NCBI GenBank assembly: GCA_947650285.1 | Contig: CANTFL010000334.1 | Location: 1-64,000, forward strand | Source of the DNA: Hyaloperonospora brassicae | Lineage: Eukaryota; Oomycota; Peronosporomycetes; Peronosporales; Peronosporaceae | DNA: 64,000 nucleotides | Direction of reading: 5' to 3' | Shown: positions 1-12,640 of the stretch, piece after piece | Layout of the letters: each line of letters starts with the position of its first letter | Position numbering within the stretch: position 1 is the stretch's first letter | Program-made: the position numbers and the translations under genes | The notes under the pieces: model-generated | What the model was told of the DNA's origin: nothing | The model's input: the letters and a program-made list of their open reading frames with translations, nothing else | Database searches by the model: none

Positions 1-159
1 CCATGTAACGGGTTGTCCTGCTACAGCTACAGCGTTGGGTCGGTTCGGGTTGGGTTTGGTGAAGATGGTGCGCTGAGCTAGGCTGTGTGTGGAAAAATAA
101 TTATGAATAACAGCGGAGACAGAGGGACTTGACACTTAGGGGTGCTACTGTGCAGTTGA

Positions 160-1420
160 TTGCCATGTTGTATCACCTATTCACAGCCTAAACTTCGCCG
201 GTGGGCGACAGCGATTTTATTGGCGTCTCCGTTGTTACTGATTGGATTGGAACTGGGCGTGGCGTGGCGTCCGACTTATCTCTTCGGCATCACCCTCCAT
301 TTCGTTTTGAATATTACTGGGCCAATGTGTGTCGGGGTTGCGTCGTGGGAGCTCGAAGGGGTTTACTAGTGGAGGAAGTGGGTATGGTACGGTTACGCTA
401 GGGCTCTGATGGGCTGCATTGGTTTTTTCAAGAGGGTCTACCCGAGCTACACACGGCTTTGGACGGTGAAAGTCTATGTTTAGCTGCGCACATCAGGCAG
501 CACGGAGTGGTCTTTTACGCCCACCCAGTCACCACCGCTTCGCATGGGGAGTACCCCCAAACGGTTTTTAATGGATCGATACGTCGGGCTATTTTCCACC
601 AGGCTTTTTCGCTGCACAAAATCCGGCTAACCCGACCTTTACTACCCTTACTGGAGCGGCTAGATGCTGTCATTCGAGAGGATCTGTGGCAACGGACGGC
701 GGCGCATCAGCAACCATACCAGGTATGGAAGCATGACAACGGGCTCTCCGACTTTCAAGTTTGGACGGTGTATCGCATCGCCACCAAGCAGATTAACTTT
801 TTTACGCCGGGCGTGTTACCGACACTAGCTGCCGGGCCCTACCGGCGTGTCACGGGATGCCTGAAACTTCGAGGCACGATTTTTTGGGATTGCCGGAAGG
901 CGCGAGCGTGCTGGGGAAAATTCCTCTTTTATTTGACTGGTGCTTCTGCGTCGAGTACAGTTTTAGCCACTTGTCTCGACAACTGTGCGAATTGTCAGGC
1001 TCCGGTGATCCCTGCGCTTCAGCGATCTCGGTTGAGCGAGCGGTTTCAAGATGATGCCGCAGCGGGCGAATTGGTGTGGCGACGGATTTGGTTTTTGATG
1101 AGTTCCATTGGCGTTATTCACTTATGGAGCGAGCGCAACAATGCAGTGTTCCGGGGCGTGCAGTCTACGACGGCTCAAAGTGTCGTCCGGTTCTGGACTA
1201 CGGGCGTCCGTCAATCAACGGCCTTGGCTATACGTGAACATAGAGGGGCAGCGACAGCGCTTCAAGGGGCTAGATCACATGCCTCCCTTAGACTTTTTAC
1301 TCTCAAGGCTAGCGGGGTTTCGCTACCACTTGAGGGGTGCCATGAACCACCGCCGCGACCGGCGCAGTATTCTCGGCTTGGACGAGTTCAGACTTCTAGC
1401 GCCTAACCATCAGGTTTATT
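160..1420 (+). pseudogene. LINE ORF2 3'-end remnant
   Basis: This is a decayed 5'-truncated copy of the C-terminal part of a LINE ORF2. An open stretch from 459 to 1406 aligns by eye over its whole length with the last ~300 residues of the intact ORF2 at 51039-55589. Shared landmarks are VWKHDNGLSDFQVWT (VWKHANGLTEYQVWT in ORF2), the FWDCRKARACW zinc-finger remnant (FWECPIAQACW) and LWSERNNAVFRG (LWTERNSAVFRG). The segment 160-369 matches the part of ORF2 just upstream (KLRRWATAILLASP against KLQRWATSILLSSP), with frame changes between. Reverse transcriptase and endonuclease are absent. The first Cys of the finger is degraded. It belongs to the same LINE clade but to a clearly diverged family or an old insertion. 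Confidence 0.8.
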
Positions 1421-1547
1421 AGATAGTCATAAATCTCTATCTTAAGTGCTGTACCTCACCACATGAAAGCTCTGAGTGCGATATACACTCAGAACCTTTC
1501 TCAGACTTTCCATGGAAAGTCTCATGCAACGGTTCGACTCCGTTACA
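1421..1547 (-). repeat. Fragment of a Gypsy 3' LTR
   Basis: On the minus strand this begins TGTAACGG at 1547, as the other Gypsy LTRs here do, and it is directly preceded by a purine run (1548-1560). It carries three perfect hairpins: AACGG/CCGTT around 1528-1544, a perfect 20-bp palindrome at 1503-1522, and CTGAGTG/CACTCAG at 1472-1492. The rest of the LTR is missing where it meets the LINE remnant. It is the end of a Gypsy element not otherwise represented in the window. Confidence 0.5.
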
Positions 1548-2295
1548 ACACCCCCTCTCTAAAACAATTTTAAATTTTGTAAGACATACCTTAAGAGAGA
1601 CAGAGGGACAGCGAGCCGTTTTGTTATACGCCCCGCTTAGTCCGATCCAATTTATTCCACCATGCCACTGGAACATGGCCGTGCGGATGGGTCGCCTTCA
1701 AACGTGCCCGATTTAACAAACATGAAGCCCCCGCGTCGGGAAATTCGTAGGGATCGCAAAATGCCTATGTTGCAACTCCGGCATTAAATGTCGGGCCGTC
1801 AACTGAGCGCAATAGTCCATTTCACATACTCAGTGAGGATGCTGATTCGTCCCTCATTGTAGACTACGATGAGAGCACACATTTGCCGTCAACACACAAT
1901 TGTGATGAATATAGCGACCTACTAGAACATAAATTCTAAAATGCTCCTATGAGTGGGGCAAATGACCTCAAGGAAGATTCCAGGCTTCCTGGCAGTAATA
2001 ACACTGTCTCGTCGGCAGCGCCATCATGCCCGCGACTTATACTAAGCGCGCCGCTCCTAAAGAAACAGCCGCAACTCAATAGAAGGTCGGCAATTTTTAA
2101 TCGGCCGCCTTGGTGGTTACAGATCCAGACTCGATGGTGTTTCGAGAGGTGCGGGATTATAGCCTTAAACAATATTGAGGATCAACCTCACTCACGCACG
2201 CTCAACGAGACGGGCCGTAGAAAGGAGTACTAGTGCTATAAGTGTTGACGAGCGCTTATAGTAAGCCGCCACGTACTACGATCACACACTCAAAA
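1548..2295. other. Degenerate internal region of a Gypsy-like element
   Basis: The first 13 bases read on the minus strand as AGAGAGGGGGTGT, a polypurine tract placed exactly against the LTR fragment. The rest has coding-like but broken plus-strand frames (for example 1949-2233) and no recognisable domain. By position it would correspond to the opposite-strand gene region of the other Gypsy elements here, but I see no clear similarity to those. It ends abruptly at the LTR of element A. Confidence 0.35.
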
Positions 2296-2786
2296 TGTAG
2301 CGGAGCTTTACAGCTCCTTAAGTCAGAGGAAGACTTAACGCTCTACGAGCAACTTTGTTTCAAAGAATCCGACTGAATGAGTCAACAAGCTCAGATAGCT
2401 TACGGTCCCTTTTACAGGGGGGCCAAACGATTCAAGCGAATCAAACAGCACAGAGTGCTAAAGAGCAGCTACCTAATTACAGGCGTTGCTACCTCCTCAA
2501 CTCGATAACAAGACGCCTCTTAAGAGGCAGGTGTCTTTGTTCGATCAAAATGGGAGCTGAACCTTATTTCTTCTTTTAATCTAAAAGAACACCGTAGAAC
2601 AAAGTAAATAACCTACTCGCTCAATGTCCTAATTAAAACCTCTCAGAAGATCTCGTAATCAATATTTGACAGACATCAGTCTTCAACAATTGATACTTGT
2701 GTTCCAATATCACTTAGATGGGGGTCCCATCCCTTGTGTGCACCACACCTATTATCGACTACCAGTCGACGTGTAATCCCGTTACA
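2296..2786 (-). repeat. 3' LTR of element A (type I)
   Basis: It is bounded by TGTAACGGG at 2786 and GCTACA at 2296 on the minus strand. It resembles the 5' LTRs of B and C (type I) much more than their 3' LTRs (type II). It contains the same ordered set of short hairpins as the other LTRs, including a perfect palindrome GCCTCTTAAGAGGC and AGCAC-aga-GTGCT. Confidence 0.85.
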
Positions 2787-2897
2787 TTCTCCCCTACCAG
2801 ACTGACCTTACCACAAAACGTTTAATCGAATTCTTTCCTCGAAGAGGACGGTGTGTGTGCACTTCAACCTTCACGATTGGCAACACCACAAAACAAC

Positions 2898-4231
2898 ATG
2901 GCATCGCCACCCTATGAGTCCTCGACTCTCTCAGCCTACCTCGGCATCAATGTGGAGGTGGATTATGGTAGCGATACCGATATCCATGGTGAAGAGAGGA
3001 CAATGTCCGACTCACCAGTGCAAGAGGCACCGCCTCATACTGCACCAAACCCATTTGCCGAGCGTGGCGAAGCTAATGCGCCATCGGCGCCGCATCAAAC
3101 AACCATCTTGGGCGATGCCATTATCACCAATCCGCTCGGTGAGCAACAACAGTTGGCTATCCAACGAGAGGAGAGCGCTCAGCGCCGTATGCAGCTTGCT
3201 GCAAATCTTGAGGGTCGTCGTGGCTATCTGTTCACCCCACTCAGTGTGGAAGAGCGTATACGCAAAACGACAGGTCGTTCTTTGGCAACGTGGGCCATTG
3301 GCGCTGAGCCTACATCTTCTGATGAGGTGGCGAGTCGACAGACACTTCGTGAGAGGTACCTGCAACCCCACTTGACGACTCAAAGTCAATACTAATTGCG
3401 ATTTGACACGCAAGCAATGAGTGCACCGGTTCCACCGATGAAGGGTATACCCATCCTATTATTCGCTGGCAAATCTTAGGAGGAAGATGACAACGCTTTT
3501 GCTCGCTGAGTGCATCGGAAACGACACCTTAGCAGCGTGTTAGCTCTCAGAGAAAGTGCCGATGTACGCAGACGTTCATCTAGAACGAAAGCATTGGTAT
3601 GATTACGCCAAGCTTAAGACCAGAGACCAGTTGAAAACTCACACAATCTATGCTCCAGCTGTGCCGGTTGTCGCGGGTTCCGACCCTTTGGTGCGGAGCA
3701 ACCCGCCTACCTCCCATCACTATTGTTGAAAAGCGCTCTCGGTTGAGGGATGACCCTTGCCACGATCTTCAAAAAAATCAACGGCGTATGGGCTATCCTG
3801 CCGAAGGGGTATCTCATACTCCCACGAGTTCTCCAACTCCGGGTACCCTCACCCCTTCACCATATACTGGTATTGACCCTGACGACGACGTCGTTTCAGG
3901 AGCTTCTCCACATGGAACTGGCGGTTCCCTTGCTCATCGAGCAGCGTCGGTGGTGGTCGGTATACCGAGGGAGGAGCATGAGAAGGTGCTTCTCGAGCTG
4001 AGTGGTCTCCGTGAGACATTGGGTAAGACCCAGAGTGCGTTCGACGCAATGCAAGCCCGCGTGCAGGCATTGGAGTTGGGTCAAGCCCGATTCCAGGCAT
4101 TAAAGTTGGACCAAGCCCGGATGGAGGGTCAGCTTGACCTCCTGATTCGGATGCAACAGCCAATGGCAAGGCCAACCTATGCGGCACAAGCGCCTCCAAA
4201 TTCACGTGGGACGGATCCCGATACGGCTTAA
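2898..4231 (+). pseudogene. Opposite-strand gene of element A
   Basis: The gene lies between the LTR and pol but is encoded on the strand opposite to pol. It starts at ATG 2898 (M-A-S-P), matching M-G-S-P at 19224 in B; the open frame runs unbroken to 3395. After stops and a frameshift (3395-3650) it resumes to 4231. Although A and B differ by about 30 percent in DNA here, the protein reading is conserved (YADVHLERKHWYDYAKLK in A, VADVRLEQKLRYEYAKLK in B), which argues that this strand encodes a protein. The last ~190 residues have a Pro/Ser/Thr-rich stretch, then a heptad-rich coiled coil (REEHEKVLLELSGLRETLGK...). That part is antisense to the integrase-chromodomain linker. I do not recognise the family. 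Confidence 0.6.
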
Positions 4232-7200
4232 GCAATCCAACGTAGAACACAGGGTGTGTGCGCAGTTTGCGCGGAAGGTTGAGTGTATGCGCAAGTCCCT
4301 TCTTGGCGACGACTGTGAATGGTCCAATGAAGCGCGGACGCAACTTTGTATTGAAGACGGCATACACTACATTTGTGGGCAAGTTTCCAGCGTTGAGTAG
4401 AACTTGTTCTTCGACCTTATAACGTTCAATACAACGTCTGCCTTTAGCATCAGCTAGTTCCTTTTGCTTGTCTTGGCTATCAACCAGTGCGTCACGCACA
4501 TGTCGTAAGACATTCAATCGCGTTGCGAGAAACTTGATCACCTGTTTTTGAACAGTAGCAGGGTTGATACCAGCAATCCGATCGGCCATCTCTTCTCCGC
4601 TAAGCCCTGAACCACGAAGTGGTAGCGTTAACGGAACGCGAGGGTGTGTGAGACAATTCACATAGAACGGTGTGTAGCCGGTGGAGGCATGCACGGCGTA
4701 ATGTAACGCAAACTCAACGACAGGGAGCACCGAACTCCAACGCTTTGGCGTTTCAGCGCAAACACTGCGCAAGATGTCACCGATGATTCGATTCACTCGC
4801 TCGGTGTGACCACCAGTCTGCGGATGATCCGCTGTGGACATGTCAAATCGTGTGTCAAGCACCTTGAAGACGTACTTTCAAACTTTCCAGTGAAGCGAGG
4901 GTCTCTATCAGAGATAATTGCCAACGGCAAACCGTGTTGTCGAAACAATCGATTGATAAACAGCGTAGATGTACCTTCACCATCGATAGAATCCGGCACC
5001 ACCGCTAAATGAGCCATCTTGCTCAAACGGTCAACAAGGATCACAATACCCGTATTGCCGTACGAATCCTTCGGTTATCCAAACAGGAAGTCCATTCTAA
5101 TGTACTCCCAACACCCAGCGGGTATGGGTAGACTAGCTAGCAGCGCAGCCACATGCGCTGAGGGTTTCACCCGTTGACACGTTTCACACCAACGCAAATA
5201 TGTGCTCACCCATTTGTAAATTTTGGGCTACCCATAGCATTGGCTAACTGAGCTATAGGCTTTCTCACGATCGAGATGACCGCTCACCGCACTATCATGC
5301 GCCTCATAGAGGATCGGATACTTCAACTCCTCATCATTAGGGACAACGATACGAGGCGTATACCCCACATCTGTGCTATAGCACAACAGGCCCTGATCGA
5401 TGGAATATCAATGTAGCCTCGCACGTAATCTTGCCCAGAAATCTATCTCTGAGTCCTAAAACTCCTCGCTCCCTAGATCACGTAGTAGAGCTACACAATC
5501 TTCATTTTTGGCATATGCCGAACGAATGAGGTCAGTGACCGACGACGACAGAGTCGTAACATGAGCAAGCTCATAGTCAGGCCTGCGTGACAACGCATCA
5601 GCCGAAGCATTCTGCTTGCCCGGCTTATACTTCACCTCGAAGTTGTATTCGGCAAAGAATGAGAGCCAACGAGCCATTCTCTGAGAGAGGTGAGTCGACT
5701 AGGTCGCAGTGCGCAATGAAGCATGATCGGTGTATATCACAAACGGCTTAGAGCCAAGAAGATGAACTCTGAATTTGACGAGATCATACTTCATTGCAAG
5801 TAACTCTTTTTCATATACAGGATAGTTCTTTTCTGCAGTCTTGAGCTGTCGGGACTCAAACGCAACGAATCTTTCCCGTCCATCAAAATCTGTAACAGAG
5901 CACTGCCAATGGCAAAGTCAGACGCGTCACGAACGACAGTGAAAGATCGATCAGGATCATGCAAAGCCAAGATTGGCGCATGAAGGAGACTCTCCTTTAC
6001 TGCTTGAAAAGCATCATGCTCGGTGCTAGTCCATCACCATTCCACATCCTTTTTAAGAAGATTGGATAATGGCCTAGCCATATCTGCGTAATTCGCACTG
6101 TACTTGTGTAAGCAATTGGCAAGGCCAAGCCGCTTACGTAAGTCCTTTTGGTTCTTTGGAACTGGCCAATGAACTATGGCTTTTACCTTATCGAGATGCG
6201 CTCTAAGGCCTCGCTTCCCAATGAAGCACCCTAAAAAGGAATCTCTTCTGCACCAAAGATGCACTTAGATGCGTTGGCATACAAATTATTTGTGCGCATG
6301 CACTCGAGCACCGCTCGTAAATGGTCGATATGATTATCCACATCTGACCGATCGATCATAGCACGAATGTGGACAAAGATGTCATCAAAGTATGTCTTTC
6401 CATAACCTCGATGATGCCTAAATCGTTGCGTCACAAGACGATTGAATGTAGCCGATGCATTTTATAACCCTTGCGGCATAACAAGCTACTCTCAGAGCAT
6501 ACCGCTCGGAGTGCTGACTGCTGTCAGCGGAATATCTCTTTCTCGCATGAGAAGCTGGTAATAACCATAGACTAAGGCGAGCGCACTGTACATTGTACAT
6601 CCCACCATATTGTTCTGAAGAACATCCTTCCTCGGAATTGGTGTCTGAGCCGGGATGGTGGTCGCATTAAGCTTATTGTAAGCATGAACAATGCGCCACT
6701 TTCCATTGAGCTTTTTGACACAGAAGGTCGGTGTGTAATGGGGAGGTTTGCTCTCTCAAACCATACCGGCCGCGTGCTTTGCACGAAAGAAGTCATCAAT
6801 GACGTCACACTGTTCATTTGGTAAAGGCCACTACCGTGTTATGCGGTATTTAGTTCCAGGAACCAAGTCAATTTCATGACGTACACCTCTATCGGGAGGT
6901 AAGACGTGCAGAGGGTCGTAACATACCACTTCTTCAAATCCCTGAACAAAAGAATAGAACGGATCAAGAGGATTCTTAAGGACCAAAGAACCGCTACGCT
7001 CACTAAGTGTAACTTTCGTGTCTTCAAGGACGGACTCGTCCAATAACGATAATAAGTACAACTCAACATCGGGTCGGATGACCACTAGATCGGATAACTC
7101 TCCTGTCTGCAAGGCTTGGCTAAATTCGCCATCAGACATCTCGTCTAGGTCAAAGAGTATCCAAAGATGGAAGAGTCTCAAGACTAATGATGCCATCAAC

Positions 7201-7748
7201 ATGGCCAGTCAACTCATTGACAAGTGTATATAGTGTATTATTACTATTACCTCTTCGTGACTTCTTAGACGTTGGGCGCTTAACAGTTGCCACCCTACGC
7301 TGAGATTGTTTCCTCAAAGAAACCTTACGCCTAGTAGAGGCCGGGACAGTAGGGTCCCCGTGGTTGCTATCTATCTTAGCACGCTCTATACGAGATCCCA
7401 TGTCTTGAACGACATCTGGTGAAGTGTTACGCAACCCGCACACTTCACCCAGTGGATTTACACGTACCACTTCACGTACATCATCCGGGCCTAGCCGTGA
7501 ACACTCTGGATTCTCGCCATCAATGTCATTACCGACATTCAGTGAGGTGCCACCTCGGCCGCCCTCACTCGGTGGAATTTCACGTGCCACCCCACTCACA
7601 TCAGAGGAATAACATTCTCGATGTCTCGATCCTAGGCCAACCATACCTGCAGCATGCAGTGGCTCAGTATCACAACGAGTATCACTCAACGGAGTACTAC
7701 CCTCTTCACATACGGCGAAAGAGATCCGCTCATTATTGATGTCATTGA
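3740..7748 (-). pseudogene. Pol of element A (RT-RNase H-integrase-chromodomain)
   Basis: In order on the minus strand: end of the protease/linker frame (7748-7150); a pre-RT segment ending ...HEIDLVPGTKYRITR (7202-6831) and then a stop; RT fragments with intact YFDDIFVH but a lost motif-A aspartate (SALALVYGYY); RNase H with RDASDFAIGSALL and YTDHASLRT; the HHCC finger and integrase core with SDRDPRFTGKF and HPQTGGHTERVNRI (all three acidic residues present); the GPF module and a chromodomain (FHVEKLLKRRRRQGQYQYMVK). Stops include one inside the chromodomain, after which the frame continues GYPELENSWEYEIPLRQD. Frameshifts split the integrase near 4830-4860. The gene cannot make an active polyprotein. 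Confidence 0.85.
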
Positions 7749-7769
7749 GATTGGAGGTAATAAGAGGAT

Positions 7770-10600
7770 TTGCGATCCATATTCTAATAGTGTTACGGAG
7801 GGGGGCGATCCAAGAGTGGACGATCGGAAAGGTCAAGGCGGTGGCGATTTAGACCGTATCTGTGTATCAGGGGCGATCTAGAGTTTTTTAATGTTCCAAG
7901 GGAAGACCTAAATTCATTGGTCAGAAGTCGATGGGAGAAAGAGATGAATTCGATCACTATCTTGAAGGATAAGATAGATAAAAATCCAATTCTTCAACAT
8001 CTAGATCCAGATCGCTCTTCAGCAATTGTGATCTATTCGAGTAAATGGGCATTATCTTCAGCTTTGCTAAAATAACACGATGGAATTCACTAGCCCGTAA
8101 AGTTCAAAACCCGAGCGCTATAACCCAGCGATATTAATTCTGAATTGGTGGAAAAAGAATTCTTATCTCTGCTCCGAATCCTAGATATAGCCTTAACTAT
8201 GTTTGTTTCACGAAAATCAAGGTGTTTACGCGTCAATCGATGATAACCTGGCTGGTACAATCTTCGGGTCTAAAATGGGAGGCTAGGGAGACTGGTGGCG
8301 TTATAATCGAAGTGGACGTTGGAGATCAAGAAGTTTTAAAAGGGAGAAGATGAACTACTGAGAACACTCGCCGCCAGCATGGTTTCGCTCGAAGAGGTTC
8401 ACGAGATGTTGATCGCGATCGCCCTCGTGAACAGAACAAACATACTATAAAGATACCACCACCCAAGGTGATAGAGGATGAATGTCTTTGGGTAGATTTT
8501 GTCGATGGATCGGCCCCGACCAAACGAAAAGGTGGGGATTATAGCGCGACAATATGGAAGCTCCTAGAATGGAAGATAGTGACTGCTCCAGCCAAATATG
8601 CGACAGCCTTGGCAGTGAATGAGGCCTAATATTGTGGTCTGCTACTAGGTTTAGAGCTACTGACCGTTAGACGCGAGGGAATATCATCATTTGCGACATT
8701 ACTTACTTAGTTATCAGGCGCGGAGAAATTGATTGCAAAGCACCCAAATTGCAGTTGTTACGTCATAAGGCTATGGAAAAACTCCGATAGTGGCCGATCC
8801 ACGAAATTCTACACATGAAGAGGGATAGGTATCAGAGTGCCGATCGACTGGTAAGAAAAGCTTTGCAACAAGATAAGGGCACGATCGCCTTATCCGACCA
8901 AGATCGTCAAGTATTTAGTTCGTTTAAATAGTTGGACTACTTGTTGACACCCAAAATTGTCAATGAAGTCGTGTTAATAGCTGTAGTCATTAAGTCAACC
9001 GTAAGGAGACGGCGATCACCTGGAGTACTGCAAGAGTTTTTCGTTCGGCAGGTTGGAATCGAGATGATTAAGCAAGCACAGGCAGAGAAGAGCTAGATTG
9101 CCAACTTGAAGGAGTTCCTGATATAGGACATACGAAGTTCGATATTGAAGAGTCAACGCTATGCGCTCGGATCGCGTCCGAATACGAGGTAGGTGAAAGC
9201 GAAGTATTGTGTACTGCATTCAATCAACGCAATATCTAGACAATCGCCTGGATTTTGTTCGTTTGGTGTTACCGAAACTACTGCAGCTAGATTTTCTACA
9301 TCACTACCACACAAGTTTGAAGGGCGGTCATTAAGGAATATGCGAAACGTATCAACGAATCCGGTCCAACTTTCACTGGAGAGGACTATTTGGAGTCTAT
9401 AACGTAATGTGGAATAATGTTTTGATTGTACGACAGGAAAAGGAAAACTGATTCTTTGCAGCAAATATCCGGGGAATGTCCAAGCCTTTTTTCCTACTTA
9501 TATATTTACGATGGATCATATTCCGTCGCTACCGCGAACTTTCATAGGGAAAAGCGGGTTCTTGCAGATGGATCTGTTTTTAATGTACGTGATTGTCAAA
9601 GCAAGCTCTTCCAGAACTGCACTAAATTCGCTGAGGGTTTCGAAGAGTGTTTCAATCGAATATTTGGGGCCAGTTAACGATTAACCATGACTGAGAGCCA
9701 GGATTCATGTCCTTTTTCTTCCGAGAGTGTAATCGAATCGCGAGGCATTAACAACGTGAGACCAAGCTGTACAGATCTCAAGCAAATGGGGCAGCCAAAA
9801 GATTGGTGCAAACACTGACGCGATGTTTGTAAATTCATGTCGCGGATGCAAGCCAGAAAGATTATACGCATACGCATTCAATTATGCACAGGATCGTGCA
9901 CGGAGAGATACTTCATTCTATCTAATTCACGGTTGGAACACGTGATAGACGCTAAATTCGACTCTGTCATTGAGGCCACCAAACCACGGGATGAGGTATG
10001 ACGAAGATGGCGCTACCATTTGCATGTCAATACCAACGGGCGAGAGAAGTCATTAATGGTTGTCTACGGACCACGATACGGGACCGGACCGACCGACACA
10101 ATTAGGAGGAAGGATCGCATGAGGTTGAGGCTGGATCTAAAGTATGGCTTTATTTGGATCGGTTGACAGAAGGATACACCGGAAGGTTGGCACATGTGTG
10201 GCATGGGCGATTCCGGGTAATAGAACTTTGTGGGAGACACGCGGCTCGGTTAAAAGTTTCGGTATCTCCGTATCGATTATTCCCATTGGCACATATATCC
10301 AAGCTTAAGCGGGTAAAGATCTTCCCGGGTTGGCCAAAAAACCAGATGAGTGTTAAGAAGGCGGATCGCCTCGGTTTTGACGAAGCTATACTACTGGAAG
10401 AAAGCTAGAAAATCTCATTAGATGAAGATGAATTTGAAGTCGAGAAAATATTGGATGTGTGATCCGGTAGAAAGACCCGTTTTGGAAGAAGTTAACGCCA
10501 GTATTTGGTGCAATAGAATGGATCTGGTGATCCGGCACGGATGTAGGAAGAAGCTTTAAGCCTTAAAACCTTGCTGCAAGAGTTCGATTGCGGTTAAGTT
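7770..10600 (+). pseudogene. Gypsy element D pol remnant
   Basis: This is a heavily decayed Ty3/Gypsy pol of a family distinct from A/B/C and E. Visible blocks are: end of RT/start of RNase H around 7880-8230 (SRWEKEMNSITILKDKI); RNase H around 8520-8940 (VNEA.YCGLLLGLELL); an integrase core around 9440-9900 (FTMDHIPSLPRTFIGKSGF; then AAKRLVQTLTR, where the usual catalytic Glu reads Lys); the post-core module at 10140-10400 (GSKVWLYLDRLTEGYTGRLAHVWHG); and a chromodomain start at 10430-10490 (EVEKILDV.SGRKTRFGR). Many stops and frameshifts are present. The gag-protease-RT half is missing at the junction with element A. Confidence 0.75.
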
Positions 10601-10639
10601 AGAAACAATCGCTTTGCTGAGATCAGGTTGGGAATGTTA

Positions 10640-12640
10640 TTTTGAGGCTCGTTAAGACCCGGATACCATGGACGCATCTCGACCCGAGAAGGAAGATGAA
10701 GGAAGAAGGGATTCAGAAACAAGTCCAGGCCACATGGTCTGTCGACCATCCTCTGAAGGAGGAAGCGCAGCACTGTCTTGCATCTGATCCCGGATAGCGA
10801 TCACCGTTGCTTGCGCTGATTGTAAAGCCTTGTCAGCTTCTGATCGCGCTCATGTCGCTCAATCGGCAGGTATAATGCGTGAGTTGCTTTCCACAGAGCC
10901 TGCTGGTGCCGGGTCTTGAACTCGCGATTGATAGTCTACAACTCGGCGAACATACCATGTGCGCGAAAACAGACAGGTGGGACATGGCTCCGGTATATAT
11001 TCCAAGGCTCTTGCTGGTACAGCGCCTACACTTTTACCGAGGTGACCAAACGTAGAATCCACTTGGATTTAGGAGGCGCAGCGTTGAATCGAGGAGCTGC
11101 GGGAATTAAAGAGATGTATCCCTTTAGTCGCGTCACATGTTTGAACAGGGTATCCACCTCCAGCTCCTCCACGCAAGTCAAGATGACGTGACTGGCCACC
11201 CACGGGTGTATGCGGTGGTGGGACCAGGGTAGCCGATCGTGGTATTCGGGAACTCATTGATCGCAGGGTAGCCGTAACGAGGCCAAGAGGTCGTACTCAG
11301 TAGGCTGAAGCAGATAATCTCGGCATCCCGCGCGTCACTGGGCATGATGACCGATCCGTTAGATTTTCTCGACGCATCTCCAAAGAGGTTCACCTTCGAG
11401 GATGGACGCTTCGAAGTCAGTGCAGGCCCAATCGAAAGAGATGCGATTATAGACTTGGTACAAAGCGATTCCACTATGGTACGCGTAGGAGTCGATCCTG
11501 AAGAAGGCGTAGCGTTGCACGGCGATTCCCGGCACCGCAAAAGAAATGCGATCCAGAAAAGGCGGCCAGTGATTTTTAATGGAAGGGTTAGATATATCCG
11601 CTTCCAAGGAAACCAAACTGCCTGCAAGAAGTTTCTAGACCCGCTTGCTTTCTGCTTAGGAGAAGAATCTCATTTTACCCGCAATTCATTGTGTCGACGA
11701 AGACGGTACAGATACTGGAGTAGCTTTTAAATTATCGGGGCGAGTCAATATGAATGATTGCGCCGAGACGCGGGATGTTACAGCAGATCTGGGTGATTTG
11801 GCACATCGAGCAGGACCAGTGGATCGCAAGGACACACCGGCCGACTTAACAGAAGCATTAACTACAGGCTCCGATCCAGATCACGTAATTTTGGCTGCGC
11901 GAGGACGCTTGATAGGAAGTTCGTATTCCGTGGGTCTGGATCTCTTGCTAATTTGGTGTGTGGTGGAGGCAGCAGACGGGGCCTTGAATGAAGGCGGATA
12001 CTTCCGGGAGCCAGCTAAGACAAGTGGGTCCAAATTACGTCGAGATTGCGGACGGACGAGAGACACGTCTGTTTCCATTTCGAGACTTGACTGAGAAGGC
12101 GAAATACCTTGGCTATACGTCCGCAATCCGATCACAGCCACTGCAGCTCCGATACAGCGCGCTGGTGTACGCAAAGGTGGCCTCGGTAAGATTTCGACAA
12201 GCCTTAAAACACCGTTTTGACCACTCCAAATTTCTTATCGACCTTGTTAAAAATCTTTTTTTGGATGCTTTGGCCGTTGCAGCTTAAAGGTCGCCTCCCG
12301 AGTTATGTCCTACGGCAGCCAGGCGCGAGGTCAACATCCCCACTTGATGCTGGGCGATAGCAGATTCGCGAATCCGACGATCCTTTTTGCGTCTCAACGC
12401 TGCGTTGGCATCGGAAATAGCCGACTTTAACGTACGGATCTCGCTGAATTGCGCGTCGTCCCAGCTCCGTTAGAAAATCTCGCGACCTCTGGATCAAATT
12501 CTGGAAATCGCTCTACAGCCCGACATAACGTTCCTGGACATACGCCGCCAAGCGCTGGTCGATCTCGGCGTACGACCGCAGTTGCACATGGAGACGTTTG
12601 ATCTTCAATTTCTAGTCTTAACATGCTTTCTCCAAGGAGT
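10640..12640 (-). pseudogene. Opposite-strand coiled-coil gene next to element D
   Basis: Downstream of the D chromodomain the minus strand carries two coding-like blocks. Block one (~12620-12290) includes RLHVQLRSYAEIDQRLAAYV and, after a frameshift, SDANAALRRKKDRRIRES. Block two (~10980-10640) includes REFKTRHQQALWKATHALYL, DKALQSAQATVIAIRDQMQD and a Ser-rich tail. Both are rich in charged heptads. Between them the plus strand is also open (11344-11730, 11750-12094), and I cannot say which strand is real there. Position and orientation match the antisense genes of A/B/C and E, but I see no direct sequence similarity. It could instead be the gag of a separate minus-strand element. Confidence 0.4.

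Larger units (their letters stand above)
2296..7748 (-). mobile_element. Gypsy element A, 5'-truncated
   Basis: This is a minus-strand Ty3/Gypsy chromovirus-type element. Read 5' to 3' it holds the end of the protease/linker region (7748), RT, RNase H, integrase and chromodomain (to ~3740), a polypurine tract (minus-strand AGGGGAGAA, 2787-2795) and a 3' LTR (2296-2786). Gag, the protease active site and the 5' LTR are gone. Similarity to B ends near 7748 (B ~24048). From about 3660 to 7748 it is close to identical to B and C. From 2296 to about 3655 it diverges from them by roughly 30 percent, so the 3' end belongs to another subfamily. Confidence 0.9.

Noticed and set aside
1472..1547. tRNA-like T-arm (AACGG-TTCGACT-CCGTT) and hairpins suggesting a tRNA gene or SINE
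   Set aside because: The acceptor and D arms do not fit. The segment starts TGTAACGG on the minus strand next to a purine run, so an LTR end explains it better.
11344..12290. Plus-strand ORFs at 11344-11730 and 11988-12287 as genes
   Set aside because: Both strands are open here and no domain is visible; strand cannot be decided by eye.
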